From positions 62,001-126,000 of the forward strand of contig NZ_RHWX01000001.1 of assembly GCF_003938605.1 (NCBI RefSeq): a DNA stretch of 64,000 nt, read 5' to 3'. Made by a program: the position numbers and the translations under genes. The DNA is from Brevundimonas sp. 357 (GTDB lineage Bacteria; Pseudomonadota; Alphaproteobacteria; Caulobacterales; Caulobacteraceae). Below, piece after piece: positions 54,151 through 63,420 of this stretch. Below the pieces are notes generated by a model. That model made no database searches and was not told where the DNA came from. It saw only the letters and a program-made list of their open reading frames with translations. Every line of letters begins with the position of its first letter. Within the stretch, counting starts at the first letter, position 1.

Positions 54151-54177
54151 GCTGTCTGCTCCTAAGTCGCGCTTACG

Positions 54178-54274
54178 GATTCGGGTTATGGATTGGGGCG
54201 AAATCGCCATTTTCCCAAGCCCTGCCGAGGTTTGCCGGAGTCAATCAATTTAAGTGCGAATCTCGACTCGAATC
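54178..54274. promoter_or_regulatory. Cluster of five GANTC (CcrM-type) methylation sites upstream of dnaA
   Basis: GANTC occurs at 54178, 54238, 54258, 54265 and 54270 (first base), all within 97 bases, and nowhere else in 54012-54516. The last three are nearly contiguous (GAATC, GACTC, GAATC). In Caulobacter the methylation state of GANTC sites at the dnaA promoter controls its transcription; here the density suggests the promoter itself lies in this block, about 245-340 bases ahead of dnaA. Confidence 0.75.
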
Positions 54275-54345
54275 AGCGTTGATCTCCGCCGCGCCGGGGG
54301 TAAGTTGAAGGGGTAACGCGCTTCCGTCCTGTTGGGATGAAGACG

Positions 54346-54366
54346 AGGGAAATCAATGATTTCCCT
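54346..54366. promoter_or_regulatory. Perfect 21-bp palindrome in the dnaA leader
   Basis: AGGGAAATCA and its exact reverse complement TGATTTCCCT flank a single A. It is 151 bases upstream of the dnaA start. It could be a protein operator or, in RNA, a stem; the single-base centre favours a DNA-binding site. Confidence 0.6.
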
Positions 54367-54400
54367 TGGCGCGAGATGTCTGTCTGTGAGTACGACCCCG

Positions 54401-54423
54401 CTTGCGAAGCCCCGCTTCGCGAG
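54401..54423 (+). promoter_or_regulatory. Hairpin in the dnaA 5' leader
   Basis: CTTGCGAAGC (54401-54410) and GCTTCGCGAG (54414-54423) pair with one G-T wobble around CCC, about 94 bases before the dnaA start. No T-run follows, so it is a leader structure rather than a terminator, possibly affecting dnaA translation or mRNA stability. Confidence 0.55.
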
Positions 54424-54516
54424 GCGAGAGAAGTCGTCCCTGGACGTGGCGTCTCGAAGGGCGTTCGTCGGTGATAACTCTTGTGGCGGGTGTTCTGAAT
54501 GATCGGGGGCGCGGTA

Positions 54517-55944
54517 ATGGCGGGAATGACGGATCCCAACCGTATCTGGACCGAGGCGGCGGACCGCCTGAAGGCTGAGATCGGGGATGGTCCCTTCAGC
54601 TCCTATATCGCGCCTTCCGCCGTGCGCGTGGACTCCCAGGGCAATCTGATCCTGGTGACCCCGACGGCCTACGCCCGCGACTGGGTGCGCAAGAACGCCC
54701 TGCGCCGCATGAACGAGCTGTGGCTGGGCCTGGACGGCCTGTCGCGCCGTCTGGAGGTGCGCTGCCGCGCCGAGATGGGTTCGGCGCCGCCGTCGGGCCT
54801 GCGCGACGCCCCGCGCCTGGCTTCGATCAGCCCCGCCCCGATCGCTCCGGCCGCCGCCGCGCCCGCCTTCGCCGCCGCGACCGACGGCGCCCGCGCCGTG
54901 CGCGCCGCCGGTCTGCAGGAGCGTCTGACCTTCGACAGCTTCGTCGAGGGCCACGGCAACGCCTTCGCCCTGGCCATCGCCAAGCAGGTGGCGACCTGGG
55001 CGGACGGCCACTTCAACCCCGTCTTCTTCTGCGGCCCCTACGGCTACGGCAAGACCCACCTGCTGAACGCCATCGCCTGGGAGGCCCAGCGCCTGCGCCC
55101 GGACGCCAAGGTGGTCTATCTGACCGCCGAACGCTTCCTGTCGACCTTCGTGCGCGCCATGCAGGACCGTTCGACCGCCGCCTTCAAGGAAAGCCTGCGC
55201 TCGGCCGACATGCTGTTGCTGGACGACGTCCAGTTCGTCGGCGGCAAGACGAGCACCCAGGAAGAGCTGCTGAACACCCTCACGGCCCTGATCGAGGACG
55301 GCAAGCGGATCGTCCTGTCGGCCGACCGCGCGCCCATGGCCCTGACCGATGTCGAGCCGCGCCTGCGCAGCCACCTGGCCGCAGGCCTGACCTGCCCGGT
55401 CGAGGCGGCGGACCGCGACCTCAAGGTCGCCGTGGCCCAGTCGCGCCTGAACGCCCTGGCCCAGTTGGGCGTCGTCACGGGCGAGGCCCGCGCCGACGTG
55501 CTGGAGCATCTGATCGACCGCACCCCCGGCTCGATGCGCGAGCTGGAAGGCGCCGTGAACACCCTGGCCGCCGTCGCCGGGAGCCGTCTGTCGGCTCTGA
55601 CGGTGGACGAGGTTCAGTCCCTGCTGGGCGCCGCCCTGCGCACGGGCCCCGAGCGCCGCATCACCGTGGACGAGATCCAGAAGACGGTGGCCGAGCACTT
55701 TAACCTCAAGCAGGCCGACCTGCTGAGCGAGCGCCGCACCCGCGCCATCGCCCGTCCGCGTCAGGTCGCCATGTATCTGTGCAAGCAGCACACGACCCGC
55801 TCCTATCCCGACATCGGCCGCCGCTTCGGCGGGCGCGACCACACGACCGTCCTGCACGGGGTCCGCAAGATCGAGGAGCTGATGCCCAAGGACGACCAGA
55901 TCGCCCGCGACGTCGAGGCCCTCACGCGCAAACTGCGCGGCTAA
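54517..55944 (+). CDS. dnaA: Chromosomal replication initiator DnaA
   Basis: AAA+ initiator that opens the replication origin. It encodes 475 residues: domain I (about 1-85), a flexible Ala/Pro-rich domain II (about 90-135), domain III with Walker A 'GPYGYGKTHLLNAIAWEA' near 177 and Walker B 'LLLDDVQFV' near 237, and domain IV with the DnaA signature 'GGRDHTTVLHGVRKIEEL' near 455. The start is uncertain: 54517 has GGGGG at seven bases, while ATG 54526 (MTDPNRIW) and 54499 are in frame. The leader is long and structured, with CcrM-type sites. dnaN follows 207 bases downstream. Confidence 0.96.
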   Translation: MAGMTDPNRIWTEAADRLKAEIGDGPFSSYIAPSAVRVDSQGNLILVTPTAYARDWVRKNALRRMNELWLGLDGLSRRLEVRCRAEMGSAPPSGLRDAPRLASISPAPIAPAAAAPAFAAATDGARAVRAAGLQERLTFDSFVEGHGNAFALAIAKQVATWADGHFNPVFFCGPYGYGKTHLLNAIAWEAQRLRPDAKVVYLTAERFLSTFVRAMQDRSTAAFKESLRSADMLLLDDVQFVGGKTSTQEELLNTLTALIEDGKRIVLSADRAPMALTDVEPRLRSHLAAGLTCPVEAADRDLKVAVAQSRLNALAQLGVVTGEARADVLEHLIDRTPGSMRELEGAVNTLAAVAGSRLSALTVDEVQSLLGAALRTGPERRITVDEIQKTVAEHFNLKQADLLSERRTRAIARPRQVAMYLCKQHTTRSYPDIGRRFGGRDHTTVLHGVRKIEELMPKDDQIARDVEALTRKLRG

Positions 55945-55969
55945 AAGGAAAGCGACGCGCAAACTGCGC
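55924..55969 (+). repeat. Short duplication of the dnaA 3' end
   Basis: ACGCGCAAACTGCGC occurs at 55924-55938, where it encodes the last residues TRKLR of DnaA, and again at 55955-55969, just past the stop. Each copy is followed after three bases by TAA. The copies are 31 bases apart, so the second is out of frame and untranslated. Confidence 0.7.
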
Positions 55970-55983
55970 AGGTAAGCTCTCCC

Positions 55984-56017
55984 TCCGCTCATCCCAGCGA
56001 GGACTGGGATGAGCGGA
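55984..56017. repeat. Solo palindrome related to the GIY-YIG cassette ends
   Basis: Fourteen bases beginning TCCGCTCATCCCAG pair perfectly with 14 at 56004-56017 around a 6-base loop. The outer 12 bases (TCCGCTCATCCC) are identical to the termini of the cassette at 57293. It lies between dnaA and dnaN and may also end the dnaA transcript, though no T-run follows. Confidence 0.75.
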
Positions 56018-56151
56018 TTTCAGGGGCGCCCAGCCTGTGGAAACCGGGGGCAAGCGCCTCTGGCCGTTGCCCCCCGCGCTCAATGCGCTAGTGTTCCTGC
56101 CCATATTTACGGCGACGCTGCTTCGGCGGGGTCGCGACCGGGCGAGACCAA

Positions 56152-57270
56152 ATGCAGCTGACCATCGAACGATCCGCGCTTCTTCGGGCCCTGGGGCACG
56201 TCCAGAGCGTGGTCGAGCGTCGCAACACCATTCCGATCCTGTCCAATGTGCTGCTGAGCGCCGGGCGCGACCGCTTGTCGTTCGCCGCCACCGACCTGGA
56301 CATGGAGATGGTCGACGAGGCCGAGGCCCAGGTGAACGTCGAGGGCCAGATCACGGCCCCGGCCCACACCCTGTATGAAATCGTGCGCAAGCTGCCGGAC
56401 GGCGCCGAGGTGTCGCTGACCTATTCGGGCGACGATCCGCGTCTGGTGGTGGCGGCGGGCCGGTCGCGCTTCAACCTGCCGGTGCTGCCGGCGGGCGACT
56501 TCCCGGTCATGTCGACCGAGGCGTCGGGCGCGCGCTACACCCTGCCCAAGGAAGACCTGGCCCGCCTGATCGACAAGACGCGCTTCGCCGTCTCGACCGA
56601 AGAGACGCGCTACTATCTGAACGGCCTGTATCTGCACACCGTGGCTGACGGCGGCATTCCGCTGCTGCGCGCCGTGGCCACCGACGGCCACCGCCTGGCC
56701 CTGGCCGAGACCCCGGCGCCGGAAGGCGCGGCGGGCGGCCCCGGCGTCATCGTGCCGCGCAAGACCGTGGATCAGGTCCGCCGCCTGCTGGACGACGGCG
56801 CCGGCACGGTCGAGGTCCAGGTCTCGGCCCAGAAGATCCGCTTCGAGTTCGGCGAGGCCAGCCTGACCTCCAAGGTCATTGACGGCGCCTTCCCCGACTA
56901 TCTGCGCGTCATCCCCAAGGGCAACGACAAGCAGGCCGACATCGACAACAGCCTGTTCGCCAAGGCCGTCGACCGCGTGGCCACCATCTCGGCCGAGAAG
57001 AGCCGCTCGGTGAAGCTGGCCTTCGACAACGACCGCGTGAAGCTGACCGTCCGCAACATGGAGGCCGGTCAGGCCGAGGAAGAGGTCGAGATCGGCTATT
57101 CCGACGAACCGTTCGAGATCGGCTTCAACGCCCGCTACCTGCTGGACGTCGCCGGCCAGATCACCGGCGAGACGGCCCACTTCAAGTTCGCCGACCCGGC
57201 CAGCCCGACGCTGGTGCTCGATCCGGCCGACGTGGGCGTGCAGTACGTGCTGATGCCGCTGCGGGTTTGA
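56152..57270 (+). CDS. dnaN: DNA polymerase III beta sliding clamp
   Basis: Ring-shaped processivity clamp. The 372 residues span three clamp domains, beginning MQLTIERSALLRALGHVQSVVERRNTIPILSNVLL, with 'ATDGHRLALAETPAP' in the middle domain and ending 'QYVLMPLRV', the conserved C-terminus that contacts the hydrophobic binding cleft. The length matches the family. It is part of dnaA-dnaN-recF-gyrB, but the gap to recF is interrupted by the GIY-YIG cassette. Confidence 0.97.
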   Translation: MQLTIERSALLRALGHVQSVVERRNTIPILSNVLLSAGRDRLSFAATDLDMEMVDEAEAQVNVEGQITAPAHTLYEIVRKLPDGAEVSLTYSGDDPRLVVAAGRSRFNLPVLPAGDFPVMSTEASGARYTLPKEDLARLIDKTRFAVSTEETRYYLNGLYLHTVADGGIPLLRAVATDGHRLALAETPAPEGAAGGPGVIVPRKTVDQVRRLLDDGAGTVEVQVSAQKIRFEFGEASLTSKVIDGAFPDYLRVIPKGNDKQADIDNSLFAKAVDRVATISAEKSRSVKLAFDNDRVKLTVRNMEAGQAEEEVEIGYSDEPFEIGFNARYLLDVAGQITGETAHFKFADPASPTLVLDPADVGVQYVLMPLRV

Positions 57271-57292
57271 TCGAGCTGGCGCAGCTCCTTTT

Positions 57293-57684
57293 TCCGCTCA
57301 TCCCGGCGGACGCCGGGACCCAGTGAGAGCCGGGAGCGGTCGGTCGGATGTTCTACGTCTACATTCTGGCCAGCCGCCCCAACGGCACGCTCTACACGGG
57401 CTCAACCGACGACCTGCTGAAGCGGGTTGTCGAGCATCGCGAGAAGCTGCGCGGCGGGTTTACCGCGAAGTACGCTGTCTCCCGCTTGGTCTGGTACGAA
57501 GTCCACGACTCTCGAGAGGCCGCCTTTGTTCGCGAACGCCGCATCAAGGAGTGGCGACGTGAGTGGAAGCTGGACCTGATCGAGCGTATGAACCCTGAAT
57601 GGGCCGATCTGTTCGAGACGCTCCTTTGAACCGCGCCGCTTGCGGCCAAAGCACTGGGTCCCGGCGTCCGCCGGGATGAGCGGA
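57293..57684 (+). mobile_element. GIY-YIG cassette with perfect 33-bp terminal inverted repeats
   Basis: A perfect 33-bp inverted repeat (57293-57325 and 57652-57684; outer end TCCGCTCATCCC) encloses a single GIY-YIG nuclease gene and its own Shine-Dalgarno. Each arm contains its own short hairpin (TCCCGGC-GGAC-GCCGGGA). Near the right arm lies GCCGC-TT-GCGGC. No target duplication is obvious at the edges. The element splits dnaN from recF and ends four bases before the recF start codon. Confidence 0.85.
57348..57629 (+). CDS. Single-domain GIY-YIG nuclease
   Basis: This encodes 93 residues, nearly all GIY-YIG domain: 'MFYVYILASRPNGTLYTGSTDDLLKRVVEHR' holds the two Tyr motifs (Y-V-Y and Y-T-G, residues 3-5 and 16-18) and the conserved Arg; the metal-binding Glu is in 'AAFVRERRIKEWRREWK'. 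It resembles the UPF0213/YhbQ-like group, often annotated as endonuclease. GGGAG precedes the start inside the cassette. The group's biological role is largely unproven; here the gene lies between perfect inverted repeats, suggesting it may act on them. Confidence 0.9.
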   Translation: MFYVYILASRPNGTLYTGSTDDLLKRVVEHREKLRGGFTAKYAVSRLVWYEVHDSREAAFVRERRIKEWRREWKLDLIERMNPEWADLFETLL

Positions 57685-57688
57685 TAGA

Positions 57689-58819
57689 TTGAGCCTCACC
57701 TCCCTCGCCCTCACCGACTTCCGCTCCTACGCGGGCGCGACCCTGCCGGTCTCCGGCGGAACCGTCGTGCTGCATGGGCCGAACGGAGCGGGGAAGACCA
57801 ATCTGCTGGAAGCCGTCAGCCTGCTGACCCCCGGCAAGGGGCTGCGCGGGGCGACGGCGGCCGAGATGGGGCGGCGCGAGCCGGGCGAGGCGGTCGGGCG
57901 GCCGTGGGCCGTGGCGGCGACGCTTCAGGGCGCGGACGGCGATGAGGTGCGCCTGGGCACCGGCGTGCAGACCATGGGGCCGTCGGCGCGGCGTATCGTG
58001 CGCATCGACGGCGAGACGGCGCCGCCGGGACGGCTGCTGGATCATCTGCGCCCGGTCTGGGCCACGCCCGAGCAGGACCGGCTGTTCTCGGACGCGCGGG
58101 CCGAGCGGCTGCGGTTCTTCGACCGGCTGGTTTTCGCCGCCCATCCCGATCATGCGGCTGTCGTCTCCACCTATGAAAAGGCCCTGCGCGAGCGGTTGCG
58201 GCTGCTGACCGACGAAGCGCGCCCGCCCGATCCCTTGTGGCTGGACGCGCTGGAGGCCCGGTTGGCCGAGAGCGGGGCGCGGGCGGCTATGGCGCGCGCC
58301 GCCGCGCTTAAGGCGCTTCAGGCCGGGATCGACGCCCGCGCCGACCGTCCCTTCCCCCAGGCCGATCTAGGGCTGGCCGGTCCGGCCGAGGAGATGGCGG
58401 CGGCGGGCGCGGACGAGGCCGACATCGTCGAGGCGCTGGGCGAGGGTCTGATGCGCGCCCGCGCTCGCGACGCGGCGGCGGGACGCAGCCTGTTCGGGCC
58501 GCACCGTTCGGACCTGACGGCCCTGCATCGCGAGAAGAACCGGCCCGCCGCCGAGGGGTCTTCCGGCGAGCAGAAGGCCCTGGTGCTGAACCTGATCCTG
58601 GCCCAGGTGGCGCGTCTGGCGGATCAGCCCGCGCAGCCCGTCTTGCTGCTGGACGAGGCGCCCGCCCATCTGGACGAAGCCCGCCGCGCCGCCCTGTTCG
58701 ACGAGATCGAGGCGCTGAAGCTGCAGGCCTTCATGACGGGCACCGAGCGCCCGCTGTTCGCGGCGCTGGAGGGGCGCGCGCAGTTCGTGGCGGTGGAAGG
58801 CGGCGGCCTGTCCGTCTAG
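57689..58819 (+). CDS. recF: RecF recombination mediator
   Basis: SMC-like ATPase that helps RecR/RecO load RecA at gaps. The 376 residues begin [19 protein letters not shown], with Walker A '[22 protein letters not shown]' near residue 31-38, the signature '[21 protein letters not shown]' and Walker B '[16 protein letters not shown]'. The start is TTG at 57689, four bases beyond the cassette's right arm; no ATG is available, and GAGCGGA in the arm is the only Shine-Dalgarno-like sequence. Translation may therefore depend on the inserted repeat. Confidence 0.94.
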   Translation: MSLTSLALTDFRSYAGATLPVSGGTVVLHGPNGAGKTNLLEAVSLLTPGKGLRGATAAEMGRREPGEAVGRPWAVAATLQGADGDEVRLGTGVQTMGPSARRIVRIDGETAPPGRLLDHLRPVWATPEQDRLFSDARAERLRFFDRLVFAAHPDHAAVVSTYEKALRERLRLLTDEARPPDPLWLDALEARLAESGARAAMARAAALKALQAGIDARADRPFPQADLGLAGPAEEMAAAGADEADIVEALGEGLMRARARDAAAGRSLFGPHRSDLTALHREKNRPAAEGSSGEQKALVLNLILAQVARLADQPAQPVLLLDEAPAHLDEARRAALFDEIEALKLQAFMTGTERPLFAALEGRAQFVAVEGGGLSV

Positions 58820-58852
58820 GGCTTAAAGGCTCGCTTTTCCCGTCGAATTTCC

Positions 58853-58891
58853 TATATATCGAGGACTTCGGGGCGCGCTGATTTGCGCCCC
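58853..58891 (+). promoter_or_regulatory. Candidate gyrB -10 element and 5' hairpin
   Basis: TATATA (58853-58858) is a possible -10 element; no good -35 was seen 17 bases upstream. GGGGCGC (58870-58876) and GCGCCCC (58885-58891) form a perfect 7-bp stem just after it, so the gyrB transcript may begin with a hairpin. Confidence 0.4.
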
Positions 58892-58943
58892 TGAGACGGG
58901 CGGTCGAAGGGCCGCCTCTTCCCTGTCCGTCCACGGACCCTGA

Positions 58944-61385
<2,442 letters not shown>

Positions 61386-61399
61386 TCTCGTGGGCGGTT

Positions 61400-61421
61400 C
61401 GCGGCGCCGTCAGGCGCCGCG
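61400..61421. terminator. Hairpin between convergent gyrB and the cyclase gene
   Basis: CGCGGCGCC (61400-61408) and GGCGCCGCG (61413-61421) pair perfectly around GTCA. It is 15 bases past gyrB and includes the stop codon of the leftward cyclase gene. No T-run on either side, so it is at most a weak bidirectional terminator. Confidence 0.45.
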
Positions 61422-62762
61422 ACGGTCCAGTTCGACCCGGTTCCGGCCGTTCTGCTTGGCGCGGTACAGGGCGTCGTCGGCTGACTTGATCAGATAGTTC
61501 TCGTCCGGGTGGCCGTAATGTTCGGCGACGCCGACCGACACCGACACGTTGAAAGGCGCCAAGCCCGCCGCCGTAATGGCCTTGGCCGCTAGGGCCAGGC
61601 GCATCCGCTCTGCGATGGTCGCGGCTTGGTGCAGGCTGGTCTCGACCAGGACCACCAGGAACTCCTCGCCGCCGTAGCGGAAGACGAAGTCGCTGGGGCG
61701 GACGTTTTCGGTCACGGCCTCGGCCACCTGGCGCAGCACCTCGTCGCCGACCGGGTGGCCGTGCGTGTCGTTGATCCGCTTGAAGTGATCCACGTCCAGC
61801 AGCAGCACCGACAAGGGCGTGTGATTGGCGTTAGCGAAGCCGATCTCGCGGCTCAGGATCGACGACAGGAAGCGCCGGTTCAGGGCGCGGGTCAGCGGGT
61901 CGCGCCCGCCCTCCATGCCCGCCAGCCCCTGGAACATCTCGTTCAACAGGAAGGCGACCTCCTCGACGGCGGCTTCGAGCGCCTTGAGGGGCGCGGCCAG
62001 GTCGGCCGGGGCGGCGTCCGGCGTGAAGCGGGGCAGAAGCTCGCTGTCGATCCGCTCCATGGTCGCGTTCAGCCGCGCCAGATGCGGCGAGCCGTCGAAC
62101 AGGAAGTCGGCCCGGTGGCGGATCCACAGGCCGAACGGCGAGGCGCCCAGCGCGCCCGCCCCATCGACGCCGCCTGATCCCAGGATGCGGAACAGGGTCT
62201 TCTGGCTCCATTCCATCAGGCCCGCACGCTGGCTTTCGCGCTCGAAATGAATGTCCTGATCCAGGGAGAACAGCCGATAGGCTTCGTCCAGGCGCGCGCG
62301 GTTGCTGGCGCCCTTCTCATAGGACTGGCTCATCAGGCGAAGGGCGTGGTCGATGCGTTGGTCCGCTAGCCGCAGCAAGTCGAAGGCCGCCGGATCGTCG
62401 GCCAGGTCGTCCGCCAGCCGCGTCTTCAGCACCGCCGCCCCCGCCATGACCAGGTGCATGGGAATCTTGATGCGGGCGTGGACCTCGCCGATCTTCATCT
62501 GCCGCGCGATGAAAGCCGCTTCGGCCAAGTCGGCGCCGGGCGCGAACAAGTCCACCAGCCAGTTGCGCAGCGACGGACTCAACCGCTCCTGCACCACCGA
62601 ATGATGCAGGAAGGTCCGCGCCTCCTCATGCGCCAGAAGCGTCTCATAGAAAGCCGCCACAAGGGCGTCGGCGCGGTTCTGGATCAGTTGGCGAAGACGG
62701 TTCGACAACGCCAAGTCAGCGGCGCCGACCAGATCGGCGACCACGAGAGAGGAAAGCGGCAA
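61410..62762 (-). CDS. Globin-coupled diguanylate cyclase
   Basis: Makes the second messenger c-di-GMP from GTP. It encodes 450 residues: an N-terminal globin-like sensor (about 1-165) with the candidate proximal His in 'KIGEVHARIKIPMHL' near 94, a middle helical domain (about 170-285), and a GGDEF domain with 'LLLDVDHFKRINDTHGHPVGD' and the active-site GGEEF near 365. The RPSD five residues upstream is an inhibitory I-site. Related proteins sense oxygen through haem, so oxygen-dependent control is likely. The start is poorly supported: TTG 62762, or GTG 62744, without a clear Shine-Dalgarno. Confidence 0.88.
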   Translation of the reverse strand: MPLSSLVVADLVGAADLALSNRLRQLIQNRADALVAAFYETLLAHEEARTFLHHSVVQERLSPSLRNWLVDLFAPGADLAEAAFIARQMKIGEVHARIKIPMHLVMAGAAVLKTRLADDLADDPAAFDLLRLADQRIDHALRLMSQSYEKGASNRARLDEAYRLFSLDQDIHFERESQRAGLMEWSQKTLFRILGSGGVDGAGALGASPFGLWIRHRADFLFDGSPHLARLNATMERIDSELLPRFTPDAAPADLAAPLKALEAAVEEVAFLLNEMFQGLAGMEGGRDPLTRALNRRFLSSILSREIGFANANHTPLSVLLLDVDHFKRINDTHGHPVGDEVLRQVAEAVTENVRPSDFVFRYGGEEFLVVLVETSLHQAATIAERMRLALAAKAITAAGLAPFNVSVSVGVAEHYGHPDENYLIKSADDALYRAKQNGRNRVELDRRGA

Positions 62763-62868
62763 GGGATTACTCGATACTGTACTGGGCTTCGCGGCGACGC
62801 CACGGCGGCCTTAGCCCCAAGCGGCCAAGGGAACAACCCGAAGTCGGGCCCAACCACGCCCTGGCGGA

Positions 62869-63309
62869 TCAGCGCGAGTCGGGCCGCCCCGCTTCGACGA
62901 AGGCGCGGATCGTCGGAAAGGACGCCGCCCCGCGCTTGCTCTCGCAGACGATCTCCTGGACGTAGGAATCGAGCGAGTTGCGGGCTATCGGCTCGAAATC
63001 ATAACCATCGTCGATCCGCTCCTGCTCGGCGCCGTCGGGACCGTAATAGACTTCCTCGCCGGATTTCGATTGATTGGCGGAGCAGCGGAAAGAGATAACA
63101 CCGACGCTGTGCGACAGGTCGCCCGGGGCGCCCGTCGCAGGCACGCGCGCCAATCGGGCGCTGGTAACGCCGTCGGCCTGGGCGATCGAATCCACATCGA
63201 CCATGAAGGCAGTGGCGGCGCTGCGCGAAATGACGTTCCAATTCTCAGCCAGGGCGGGTGATGCGACCAGGCCCAGAACAGCGGACAGGATGGTGATTGA
63301 TTTCTTCAT
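62869..63309 (-). CDS. Small exported hypothetical protein
   Basis: This encodes 146 residues with a signal peptide (MKKSITILSAVLGLVASPALAEN). The mature domain starts 'WNVISRSAATAFMVDVDSI', contains two Cys ('FRCSANQ' and 'EIVCESKRG') that could form a disulfide, and resembles short periplasmic proteins of the surface-adhesin-E-like type, though the match is loose. It is divergent from the hydrolase gene. The function is unknown. Confidence 0.72.
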   Translation of the reverse strand: MKKSITILSAVLGLVASPALAENWNVISRSAATAFMVDVDSIAQADGVTSARLARVPATGAPGDLSHSVGVISFRCSANQSKSGEEVYYGPDGAEQERIDDGYDFEPIARNSLDSYVQEIVCESKRGAASFPTIRAFVEAGRPDSR

Positions 63310-63420
63310 GAGAACCTCCCCAGGTCGGACGATTTCACTCCTGATCGAAAAAAATTACAATCCAGGTCCGCTGCGTGACGCTGTCGAGGTTTCGCCGCTA
63401 TCTGTCGGCAGGTTGCCGTC

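Noticed and set aside
54012..56151. Chromosomal origin at dnaA
   Set aside because: No cluster of DnaA boxes or AT-rich unwinding region was found; only one weak TGTGGAAAC near 56035. In Caulobacterales the origin usually lies near hemE, outside this window.
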